From the NCBI GenBank assembly GCA_015680685.1, contig MNCI01016273.1, positions 1,666,273 to 1,730,272 on the forward strand: a DNA stretch of 64,000 bases, written 5' to 3'. The position numbers were made by a program, and so were the translations under genes. This document shows, in pieces, positions 49,101-58,518 of the stretch. The notes below the pieces were generated by a model. The model had not been told where the DNA came from. It did not search any database and worked only from the letters and a program-made list of their open reading frames with translations. Position 1 is the first letter of the stretch. The number at the start of each line of letters is the position of its first letter. This DNA comes from Gnetum montanum. Lineage: Eukaryota > Streptophyta > Gnetopsida > Gnetales > Gnetaceae.

Positions 49101-51025
49101 CTCTTTTTCATTCTACCGTTTTACAATACAACATAGCACACATGGCCTTGAACTAGAACCTATCCATATCTACGATCCCAAGGATCTAAGAGTAGTAGAA
49201 TGTAGGCAATCCCTTTAACAAATGGGACTAGACCCATCTTACATGAATATAAATGAAGAATACTATAACTTCATTATTCTAAGCTTCAAGCTATCCTTTC
49301 CATCCCACATCCAGAAGAATAGTATAAACAAAAATTTGAGACCATTCATCAAAATGAGAAAGAGTATATTCCCTCTCCTTATGACCAAATTGAAATAATA
49401 AAGTTTCACATGCATATGCTAGCACAACTAGTATAACTAGAGGATGTAAGTCAAGGAATTAGCTTAGATGAAAACTAGGATGACAAGGATGAGTTCAAAG
49501 TGGAGCATGAATTGAACACATTTATAGGGAACCTTTTTCAATAGTCAATTCCACAAGTATCCATTTCTAACTTTACACCTTCCATGTCTTCTATGAATCA
49601 AGCTCCTTAGTCTTCTCCCTTGTTCCTACCGTGTTCACCTCAACATCAATTATAGTAGTGCATTAAACTGAGTTGACATCTCATTCTACATCTTTGTTCT
49701 CAACAATACCATTTGCAACCTAACTTCATTATATATGACCATAGGTGGTGATATTCATTACATCACCTTTTTACTTCATCCTAGTAGGCCACTCTTTAGG
49801 ACCCTAGGCTTCACAAGCCTCTCATACCTTCTTTTTTCCCTTCATCCCTCACATCCCAACTCAAGCATTCTTCTTATTATTCAACCCTTCTTTGACCATG
49901 ATTATGCAACCTCTCCCATCCATACTAATGCCAATTACATGCCTCAAGAGCTCTCAACTCCTACCATAGTCATCTATACAAATACTAGAAACTATAGGAG
50001 TTTCACAAGGCTTGGATCAAGCCTTCCAAATGATCTAGGATCTCATTGAGGAGCTACAAAATCTTAAGGCTAACATCATGCAGCTAGTCAAAATTATGGA
50101 CTTCTAACAAGATGATCCCATCAATTCCACTATCCTACAAGTAGCTCTTCCTACAGGAATTTCTATTCCCTAATTTACCAGATGTAATGAAGAAGGTGAT
50201 TCCAAATCCCAACTTGTCACTTTTTGTTCTAAATGCTTGTTATTACATGCCTAGCCCCACACTATTATGCACATCTTTCCTATGTCCCTGATTAGAAAAT
50301 CCTTGGATTAATACCATGCATTACCTAGAGGTTCCATTATCTTCCTAGAGCAATTGATCTCATAGTTCATTAATTATTTCAAGTATAACTTGAAATCTGA
50401 TACAATACTTAACCAACTGATGAAAGTTAAATAGGGACTCCTTGAACCTATAGTGAAGTTCATATAGTGATGGAATGCTCTCCTTAATGAGACTGCTAAG
50501 CCCATCGCTGAGATGTATCTTCTAGTCATCTTCAAGAGGATGGTTAATGACTTTATCAAGGCCAAATTATATTATCTAGATCCACGATCCTTTAGCCAAG
50601 TCTTCTCCCAAATAAAAAACATAGAGGATGTGGTGGAAGCCAGTAATGACTCTACCTACATAACATACAAGAATTAACATATGATAAAGGATAAGAAGAG
50701 GAGAAAAAAATCATGTAGTTGTGGCCACTATGGCCAAAGAAAACAAGATGACATAATTACTAAAGATAACACAACCGAAAGTGCTCAAAAATTAACCTTT
50801 GGAGCCTCTACATCTAATCCTCTAAAACCTAATTTTGAATGAAAAGATTGGTCTAAATATACAAAGTTACTTGTTAAACCATTAGAGCTTCTCAATTAGT
50901 TTCTTAAGAGTCATCATATTCAATATAATCAAATGTTTGAGAATGCTCATAAGAGGCATGACTGCTTATGTAAGATTGCCAAATATCTTAACATACAAAC
51001 TTGATGAGACACCATTATAAGGCCC
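49100..51025 (+). pseudogene. Ty3/gypsy gag remnant (element I)
   Basis: Plus-strand fragments: FINYFKYNLKSDTILNQLMK (about 50365-50425), then GLLEPIVKFI, NALLNETAKPIAEMYLLVIF (about 50475-50530), FIKAKLYYLDPRSFSQVFSQ (about 50550-50610), then a Cys-containing CSCGHYGQ-like stretch near 50715. This is the general Ty3/gypsy Gag pattern (aromatic YNL block, then a W-x-x-x-A repeat region, then a knuckle). Element C starts right after it at 51026. No pol follows. Family not determined. Confidence 0.55.
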
Positions 51026-52740
51026 TGATGTCATGTACTCAGCGTCAAAGCTAATAAGTAACATTATGTACCTAACATCAAAGCCAATAAGCAATGTTTC
51101 ATACTCGATGTCACCTCATCTGAATCTTGCCTATAAATATGGTACTGGAGTGCTCGAATGAGGGGAGGTAGTAAGTAGTTGATAGTTAGTAGATAGTTCT
51201 AGTTTTTGGTTTCTTCTTTCAAAGTATATTATTCCTAGTGCATGCCTATAGTATGATGTTTGTAATTTTATTACACCTTTGTTCAAGTGTGATGTCTTTG
51301 GACATGTTACATGACTGGCAATGGAGATCAAGATTACTTCCATCATTGCAGCATCCACTTAAATTATTGCTGCCTATAATTATTTACTACTTTATTTAGC
51401 TAATTATTTTCATTTATTGTTATTTACTATTCTTGTTACTAAATGGAATGTGTATGCCTTAATCATGAGCATTTAAGTGGAAGTACTTGGTAATCTAGAA
51501 GTGTATCATTTGGCACAACCAATGATATATACTTAGCAATCCCAGAAGTAGCCTCATGAAGTCCAAGACATGTATAGATGATTAAGTGTAGATACTCATC
51601 ACCCATAGGCTAGTTTAGATCCTTTTTTCCATTATTCATTAGTTTAATTAATCCATTTCTTTATCATTGATGAGTCATGAATTTGCTGGCTGTGATATCA
51701 CTACCATGATATCACAGCCATGATATCCCATGGGCTGCAATATCACGTACGCGATATCGCAGCCCACTGCCAATTCTATAAATAAGAGGCGGCTCTCCCT
51801 TATTTTGGATCTCGTTTTGTTTGTAAATTGTAGCTAGACTCTAGCAATTTTATCCCTCTAGAGATGGAATATTTCCCAGTGTTTGCCCACAGTGTGGTGA
51901 TTGTAATTGTATGGCATCCTTTATTCAAGTGTGATGTACTTGGACACGCACAAGACCAAAAATAAAGATTGATATTACTTCATCATTGCAGCATTCACTT
52001 AGTTTAATTATTTAATTAATTAATTGTTATTTACTGCTTTCTTAGTTAATCTCTCTCACCCTTATCTCATGATTAACGTGGAATGAGTACGACTTAATCA
52101 CGAGCATTTAAGTGTGACTACATGGTAACCTAGTAGTGTACCTAGGTCGTGCGCTTGGTAATCACAGTGGTAGTTGTGCATGAGGTCCAAGATGTGTACG
52201 GATGATTAAGGAATGGATGCTCATTGCACTTAGGCTAGTCTAAATTCTCTTACCCTTTCCTTCTAGCTTATTTAATCTAATTTCCCATTGCCTTCAGGAG
52301 TAGCATTAGATTAGGAACCACATCATACACCTCACTCTGGACTAAACCATACGTGACAAATATAATACTAGTCTAGGTGGGAAGATAGCAAATTGCAACC
52401 TAAGGCTAACTATCTAGGTGCCACAACTAGTTCGTTTGCGGAGTTTGACTGAATCACACGTGAAAACGCTTGTATTCGTATGGTTGAGTGTAGGGGTATC
52501 TCGCCACTCATCAATCATTATTAGGAGTAGCGTAGAATTAGAAACAACATCATATGCCTCACTTTGGACTAAACCATATGTGACAATGCTACCACTAGTC
52601 CAAGTGGAAAGATAGAGAACTACGATCAAAGCATAATGATCTAGATGCTACAACTAGTTCAATCCATAAAATTTGATTGGATCATGCATGAACACTTATG
52701 ATTCATATAGTTCAGCATACAAGCACCTTGCCACTCATCA
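51026..52740 (+). repeat. 5' LTR of element C, split by a solo LTR
   Basis: Left part 51026-51667 starts TGATGTCATGTACTCAG; right part 52519-52740 ends CACTCATCA. Rejoined length is about 864 bp, like its relatives. The first part has ATGTCATGTAC/CGATGTCAC units where D has GATATC units, then TATAAATATG near 51130. The PBS begins at 52741. Confidence 0.75.
51668..52513 (+). mobile_element. Solo LTR of the A/C/D family with perfect TSD
   Basis: 846 bp, TGATGAG to CACTCATCA, flanked by ATCAT on both sides (51663-51667, 52514-52518). Closely similar to the D LTRs and better kept than the C LTR it entered. It has the GATATC units (51690-51765, including GCGATATCGC) and TATAAATA at 51777-51784. 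An LTR of the family inside another LTR of the family. Confidence 0.9.
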
Positions 52741-52760
52741 TTGGGACCATTATAGGGGAT
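52741..52760 (+). promoter_or_regulatory. Primer-binding site of element C (tRNA-Asp type)
   Basis: TTGGGACCATTATAGGGGAT follows the LTR. Fifteen of 20 positions match TTGGCGCCGTTGCCGGGGAT. Confidence 0.7.
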
Positions 52761-52865
52761 GGTGCTAGTTATCTAGATTAGTTATATCATACCAGATCAC
52801 TATAAGAGGGTATTAATGATATATCTTTTAGGAACTACTAAATCACACACCATAAATCAAGAATG

Positions 52866-53096
52866 ATGTCTCTCTCACATGGAGGTGACTATGCACTATA
52901 TAGTGAATACATTCATTGGAGAAATAACAAGGTATACAATGAAGAGGATTGGAGTGATCAAACTTATGTAGGGGTTTCTTATAACCATGACCACCATGGT
53001 GACACCTTAAAGACTACATTCATCTAAGGTAGACAATCTTAGAGGAGATGACATAGGTCCTAGACTAGGGGAGGCCTCAAGGCCTAAGACCTCCCT
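52866..53096 (+). pseudogene. Element C gag, 5' part
   Basis: ATG at 52866 reads MSLSHGGDYALYSEYIHWRN, then YNEEDWSDQTYVGVSYNHD. This aligns with the D gag N-terminus (EVHWRTNKLYENEDWSIQPE, VGVSYNHE). A TAA follows at about 53025. Element B breaks the reading at TCCCT (53092-53096). Confidence 0.75.
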
Positions 53097-53665
53097 TGTG
53101 ACATCCCATCCTTGAATGTCATGGAAAATGTCAAATATACAATATATTAGACATTATGCATACGAAGAAAATATACCAATGTGAAATATAAGTGATATTC
53201 AACATTATGTATAAAGGAAATAATAAGAAAAATGCAGAAAAGAAAATAAAAGAATGCTTTATTGATATCAAAGAGCGTATCTGGATCACTCTCTAAGAGT
53301 GTTTCCTTAGGGTTTTCTTCCTTTAGCATTTATCCCTTAGAGGCAATCCGGCACTGCCACCATGGTTAGGCCTATAACCCGGCCAAAAGAGTGGGCCAGT
53401 CTCCTTCCTATCCCACTTCACCCAACTCCCATTACTCACCTCTCTAGGCTCCACAACTCCATGCTAGCACAACCTCTAATCCCGAGTATAAATGCCTTAG
53501 GTCAAACCCACAAAGGTTACCTCAAGAGACATGTATGTTATTACAACATGCCCTTTCAGGTCATAATCACAACTACCCATTCTTGTTAAGATAACAATAA
53601 CACTTGTTATGAAGAGACACCATCTTCATTAGGCAACCACATCATTTGGGAATGGGGATGTGACA
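53097..53665 (-). repeat. 3' LTR of element B
   Basis: 569 bp, TGTGACATCC to GATGTGACA. Nearly collinear with 57941-58513; roughly nine-tenths identical by eye. The polypurine tract abuts its inner edge. Confidence 0.9.
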
Positions 53666-53678
53666 ATCTACCCCCCTT
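53666..53678 (-). promoter_or_regulatory. Polypurine tract of element B
   Basis: The minus strand reads AAGGGGGGTAGAT directly before the left LTR, which fixes the minus orientation of the element. Confidence 0.8.
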
Positions 53679-54089
53679 AGATTTCGTTCATCCTCGAATG
53701 AATCCACATTCTCTATCTTTTTTCTCCAGCTGTAATGCTTTCTTTCACAATCCTCTACTCCAATAATTTGATTCCTTCTTTTAACTTAAAGTTATCTCTT
53801 GCTTATTCTGCAAATAAGATATATGTGAGAAAAATATATGAAAATTTAAATATTAATTTCTTGATACTTACTTCATTTTCCAAGATAACAAAAAGAAGTG
53901 AATTAAAGATCTATCAACTTACCAATCACCAATTCTAATCATGGTCACACAATATGCAACTTGAATCTAGTTATCCAAGTGAAGATAGGAAAAATTCTTT
54001 ATTTCCAACTTGCATTTCCTAGATATTTTATTAATCTAATTGAAATATAAATTAAATAATGAATAAAATAATAAGATCATCAAATAAAA
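53679..54089 (-). other. 3' untranslated part of element B
   Basis: About 410 bp between the CCR4-like reading and the purine tract. No coding sequence recognised; possibly the 3' UTR of the captured gene plus element sequence. Confidence 0.5.
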
Positions 54090-55293
54090 CTAAGAGTGAG
54101 ATACTTCTTGATCTTGATCAACCTTATGAACTGATAGGAGTAACTGTAATTCTACCATAAGTGGTATGTGATCAGATGGTCTTGTTCGTGATGGCAAGGC
54201 TTGATCTTGATTCTTCTCAACTTCTTCTTTAGAAATCAACTCTAGTAACTTGGTAAATTTAAAGAATTGAGTATTATACCAAATATAATCCAAAGTCTCG
54301 ATAAAGAATGTTGTTGACCTATCTTCATTAATCATTGCAAAATAATTTGTAAACTGTGGTTCTTGATGAGTGTTATCCATCAACATCATCTATTCTTGAA
54401 TTCTAGAATTTGATTTATCTATTGAAGATTCAAAGTAAAATATGCACTGGCTAGTGGAATTGTATGCTAAATTGATGGAAACATCTTCTTCAAGTTAGGT
54501 TCATCTTCCAAAGAATCCTTTATAGATCCATATTTTAGAAATTGATAAACACTACTTCCATCTTTGGCATTGAAGTCTCCACAAAGAATAAATGGAACTA
54601 AATCGATACAACTTAGGAATAACTTCTTCCAACTTTCTTCTATTTGCTTAATCAAGAATGCTCCTTGACCAAGTCTAACATATGAACATGTTGATTTTGC
54701 AATTAAATGTGTGTTAACCACACATATACATCTTCCTGATAGATGAACTTTTAGAATCACTGCTAGGGCTATGTGATTTTTCCGAAATCTTGACTGTTCT
54801 TTCTTTCCCATCTCTTGAAGTTATGGAATTTCAAAAATCATATTTTCTAAACTCCATTCAAATCTTTGTATCAATTCAAACTTGGCTTCTTTATAAAAGA
54901 TTGCACAACCATCCATGTTGTAATTCCTACAATATGCTAATCTATATGGCTCAAAAGAAGAACTTCCATAGAACCTTTTTGCTTATAAATACCTCTGTAT
55001 CCCATCTTTTCTAAATTTGGTTCAAATTGATATAGAAATTCCCATGGCAAGACTTCTTGTAAGCATAAGACATTAGCATCCAAATCATTTAATTCTGCTA
55101 AGATACGTGAGTATCGATATTTATGCCAATCCAAGGCCCAAGATGAACATAGCGGATATTGTTTCTTACTCACTAGAGATCTAGTAAGCACGTTGTCTGT
55201 TGCAACTTTGATTCCTATTCTTGGATTCTTGTTTGGATCTTTTCTCTTCATGAGTATCATACTCCTTGTTGAAACAAGATTTTGTATCTCCAT
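54090..55293 (-). pseudogene. CCR4/nocturnin-type deadenylase-like gene captured in element B
   Basis: An intronless minus-strand reading of about 400 codons. ATG at 55293; blocks in order: TDNVLTRSLV, CSSWALDWHKYRYSRILAEL, NVLCLQEV (metal-binding Glu at 55054-55056), MGYRGIYKQKG, MDGCAIFYKEAKFEL, IALAVIL...CVVNTHL, FILCGDFNA (54569-54580), PQFTNYF, FIETLDYIWYN and RPSDHIPLMVEL (SDH at 54168-54176). This is the endonuclease/exonuclease/phosphatase fold as in CCR4 proteins, which shorten mRNA poly(A) tails. Catalytic N, E, D-x-N and D-H are all present. Damage: a 1-nt frameshift near 54960, a TAA near 54820, a frameshift near 54475 and a TAG near 54392. Same strand as the element. Probably a pseudogene now. 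Confidence 0.85.
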
Positions 55294-56284
55294 GTTATTT
55301 TGCCCTATGTTTTGATTACAGGATGGATTAATATACCCTTTTCTTGACGGTTGAAGATTGTTCTATTTTTTAAACTAATTCTCTAACTACTACATCAACT
55401 AATCATTAACTAATACATCAACTAATAATCAACTACATCAATTGAATAACTAACAGTTAACGACATCATATAATTTTAGCGATATGTAACTAGATTATCT
55501 AATTTTAATAATATATAATTACATTACTTATTTTCAGTAATATTTAGCTATATTATTTTTTATAACCTTCCTACCCCCCTTGAGAACATTGACTCTGGTA
55601 GTGTAACTAATGACATGCCATAGTGAACTTAAGACTATTTGCAAGGGTTAGGCATTAAATCTTAAAATTTAAAATGTTGAATTTATAATCTTAGTGAATT
55701 ATAGGATTCTCACATGATAAATCTAACCTCACCATTGAGTTTAGAAAGGTGAAAATTGTTAGAAATGAGTATTCATGTGTTGAAAATGGACATCATATGT
55801 TTGAGTTGTGTAAAAATTAAACTTTTAATAATCTCAAGGCACTATATCGGGCAACGAGTAAAAACTAATTTTTGAGATTCTTTGAATGGATCTGACTTCA
55901 CCATTGTATCCAAAAGGTTGAAAACTATAGGAAACGACTCTTCCTTTGCTAAAAAAATTTCCAAAATCAAAAGTTATGACTTTTGGAGTCTAACATATTT
56001 GGCCTGAAAACTAAGACTTTCCAAGAAGTCACCCATCCTAGTTCAAATCCAAAGCAAGCACGCTTAATTGTGGAAGCAAACACGCTTTATTGTAGAATTT
56101 TTATTTCAGTTGCTACCACTGCAAAATTTTAATTTTAAAAACTATTTTTATAAGTTCCTAATTTAAACTAATAGTTTAATGATTAAATTTTGAATTTTCC
56201 GTTAATTGATGAAAATTTCAAATTTTTCTGTCAGTTCAAAAACAATTAAAATTTTTTCATCATTTAACGAAAAATTTGTGGTTT

Positions 56285-56440
56285 CGTTGTGAATGGTACT
56301 GGCGTGGAGGCAGTGATGAACAGCGTTGGAGGCGGTGATAGACAACACGAGAGGCGGTGATGGGCGGCGTGGATGGCAGTAATGGGCGGCACTAGAGGCA
56401 CCTTGGAAGGCAGTGATGGACAATGTGTTCAGCAAACAAC
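56285..56440. repeat. GC-rich minisatellite-like block
   Basis: Degenerate tandem units of about 27-30 bp built on GGAGGCGGTGATGGRC (for example near 56303, 56351 and 56410). Composition differs sharply from the flanks. Confidence 0.6.
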
Positions 56441-56782
56441 AACAAGGGTGTGGTGGAGGTGGCAGTGGCAGGTAAGCAAGGGTTTGGTGTTTTGGAACGG
56501 CGTCGGCGCTGTCAACTGTGGCTGCGAAAAACGCGGCGAGGGTTTCTGCAACGAAAATGCAGAAAAATGGCGCAGGTTTTGAGCATAAGTTGCAGGCGCA
56601 GTGGCAGGACGGTGCTATGACAGCAAAGGCATGCGGCGCACTTTTGTTTTGTTTTGTTTGGCCTTCCCTTGGGGTGGGGGCCACATCTTATTAGCCGCGG
56701 CCCTGCAGTTGGCTGTGGCTGGCCGCAGGCCTTGCCACGGCTTAGCCGCGATCTGCCACTGGCTTGACCGCAGGCATAGCAA

Positions 56783-56806
56783 TTATATATATATATATAT
56801 ATATAA
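56783..56806. repeat. AT dinucleotide microsatellite
   Basis: About 12 AT/TA units flanked by AATT. Confidence 0.85.
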
Positions 56807-56875
56807 TTAAAATTCTGTTTGCATATACCATTTCTTTTTTCGCAAAAAACAGATGTTTAAGTCTGTGGAGGGCAT

Positions 56876-57097
56876 GGGTTTGAACCCATGACCTCTGAGT
56901 CATTTTTTAAAAATAATAATATATATTTTTATAGTAATTATTATTATTACTTTTTAAGTTTTTTTAAATGGATTTTTTTTAACGCTGGAGAGTCAAGGTT
57001 TAAACCCATGACCTCCTAGTTACAAATGTTTTTTTTTTAATTCTAAATATATATATATTTGTTAAAGTAGGGGTTTGGGGTTTGAACCTACAACCTT
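56876..57097. repeat. Three GGTTTGAACCC-type repeats
   Basis: GGGTTTGAACCCATGACCTC (56876), AGGTTTAAACCCATGACCTC (56996) and GGGTTTGAACCTACAACCTT (57078). They resemble the tRNA B-box (GGTTCGANTCC) with CpG decay. No A-box or tRNA fold was found. Confidence 0.65.
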
Positions 57098-57925
57098 TCG
57101 CTTAAAAAAGTTTTTTTTTAATTATTATTTTATTATCTTCATGGTTGATGTGGTGGTTCTATCAATGACAGGGTAAGGGTTTGGTGTGTGTAAATGACAA
57201 TTTGATTTTTGACCCTAAAATTTTGATACTTTTTTTTCTGTTCAAATAATAATTTAATAATTTAATATTATTTTAATGCATGTATAGCGAGAAAATTTAA
57301 ACAACAATATCTCTCAAACCGTAAGTCCGATTGAGACAAAATTTGTACCATTGGAATCGTCTCAATGAGAACTATGCGTTGGACATAGTTTTAGGAGTTC
57401 AAAAATGAAACTGATTTTTCAAGATTTAAAAAGACCCAACTAGCCTATTTTGTCAAATTGACATTTTTAGGCTGACATATGGTAACTTGGAATATTCTGA
57501 ATTACTTGGATAGTAAATTTAAACAAAACAAAATCAATTTAGGTTATGGTTACTAACTTTCTTGAAAGAAATTTAACAATGACCCTAATTAATTAATAAT
57601 TATAATATTAAGATGGGTAAAAGTTACTTGGACCAGTGTATTATTATCCTACCAACATTTCTTATAATTGATAAATTTTGATGAGGTGTGATCAAATCTT
57701 CATCAGTTAATGATATCCATGAAGGAAATTTTGTTGGTTGCTAGGATCTAGATGCTTGATCCATTGTTCATGAAGTCAATGGAAATGTGTCTTCTAACTT
57801 GCATCACAAATATATGGTTCATCTGGTGATGATTAATGGCTTTCCATGTGTTGTAGCTTCAAGGTTTATCATCACATTCATGTTGTAGTCGACCCATGAT
57901 TCTGAATGGTCCTTGGGTTGTGGTT

Positions 57926-57940
57926 TGCTATGATACCAAT
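57926..57940 (-). promoter_or_regulatory. Primer-binding site of element B (initiator tRNA-Met type)
   Basis: The minus strand reads ATTGGTATCATAGCA directly after the right LTR; the consensus complement of initiator tRNA-Met is TGGTATCAGAGCA. Confidence 0.8.
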
Positions 57941-58513
57941 TGTGACATCCTGTCTCAGATGTCATGGCAAATGTCAAATATACAATATATTAGACATCAT
58001 GCATACGAAGAAAATATACTAATGCGAAATATAAGTGATATTCAACATTATGTATAACGGAAATAATAGGAAAAATGCAGAAAAGAAAATAAAAGAATGC
58101 TTTATTGATATCGAAAAGTGTATCCAGATCACTCTCTAAGAGTGTTTTCTTAGGGTTTTCTTTCTTTAGCATTTATCCATTAGAGGTAATCCAGCACTGC
58201 CACCACGATTAGGCCTATAACCTAGCTAGAAGGGTGGGCCAATTCCCTTCCTATCCCGCTTCACCCAGCTCCCGTTACTCACCTCTCTAGGCTCCACAAC
58301 TCCATGCTGGCATGACCTCTAACCCCAAGTATAAATGCCTAAGGTCATACCCTCAAAGGTTACCTCAAGAGACATGTTCGTTATTACAACATGCCCTTTT
58401 AGGTCCTAATCAAAACTACCCATTTAGGTCTTGTTAAGATAACAATAACACTTGTTATGAAGAGACACCATCTTCATTAGGAAACCACTTCATTTGGAAA
58501 TGGGAATGTGACA
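57941..58513 (-). repeat. 5' LTR of element B
   Basis: 573 bp, TGTGACATCC to AATGTGACA. Collinear with 53097-53665, and followed by the TSD TCCCT. Confidence 0.9.
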
Positions 58514-58518
58514 TCCCT

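Larger units (their letters stand above)
55294..57940 (-). other. 5' untranslated interior of element B
   Basis: 2.6 kb between the PBS and the captured gene. No gag or pol recognised. It contains a GC-rich block (about 56280-56780) unlike the AT-rich surroundings, an AT microsatellite (56783-56806), three GGTTTGAACCC-type repeats (56876-57097), and otherwise AT-rich sequence. A Cys/Ala/Pro-rich 160-codon minus frame over the GC-rich block (56202-56684) looks like low-complexity noise. Confidence 0.6.
53097..58513 (-). mobile_element. Element B: LTR retrotransposon carrying a CCR4-like gene
   Basis: Two LTRs (53097-53665 and 57941-58513) begin TGTGACATCC and end TGTGACA. The flanks are TCCCT on both sides (53092-53096 and 58514-58518), a perfect TSD. 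On the minus strand an initiator-Met-type PBS adjoins the right LTR and a polypurine tract adjoins the left LTR. No gag, protease, RT or integrase was recognised in the 4.3-kb interior. It holds a CCR4/nocturnin-type gene (54090-55293), a GC-rich block (about 56280-56780) and a leader. Inserted in the gag of C. Inference: non-autonomous element with a captured host gene. Confidence 0.9.

Noticed and set aside
56202-56684. 160-codon Cys/Ala/Pro-rich ORF on the minus strand
   Set aside because: It spans the GC-rich minisatellite; composition is low-complexity, with no domain or start context. GC richness alone removes stops.
56876-56896. tRNA gene
   Set aside because: Only a B-box-like motif; no A-box, acceptor stem or cloverleaf.
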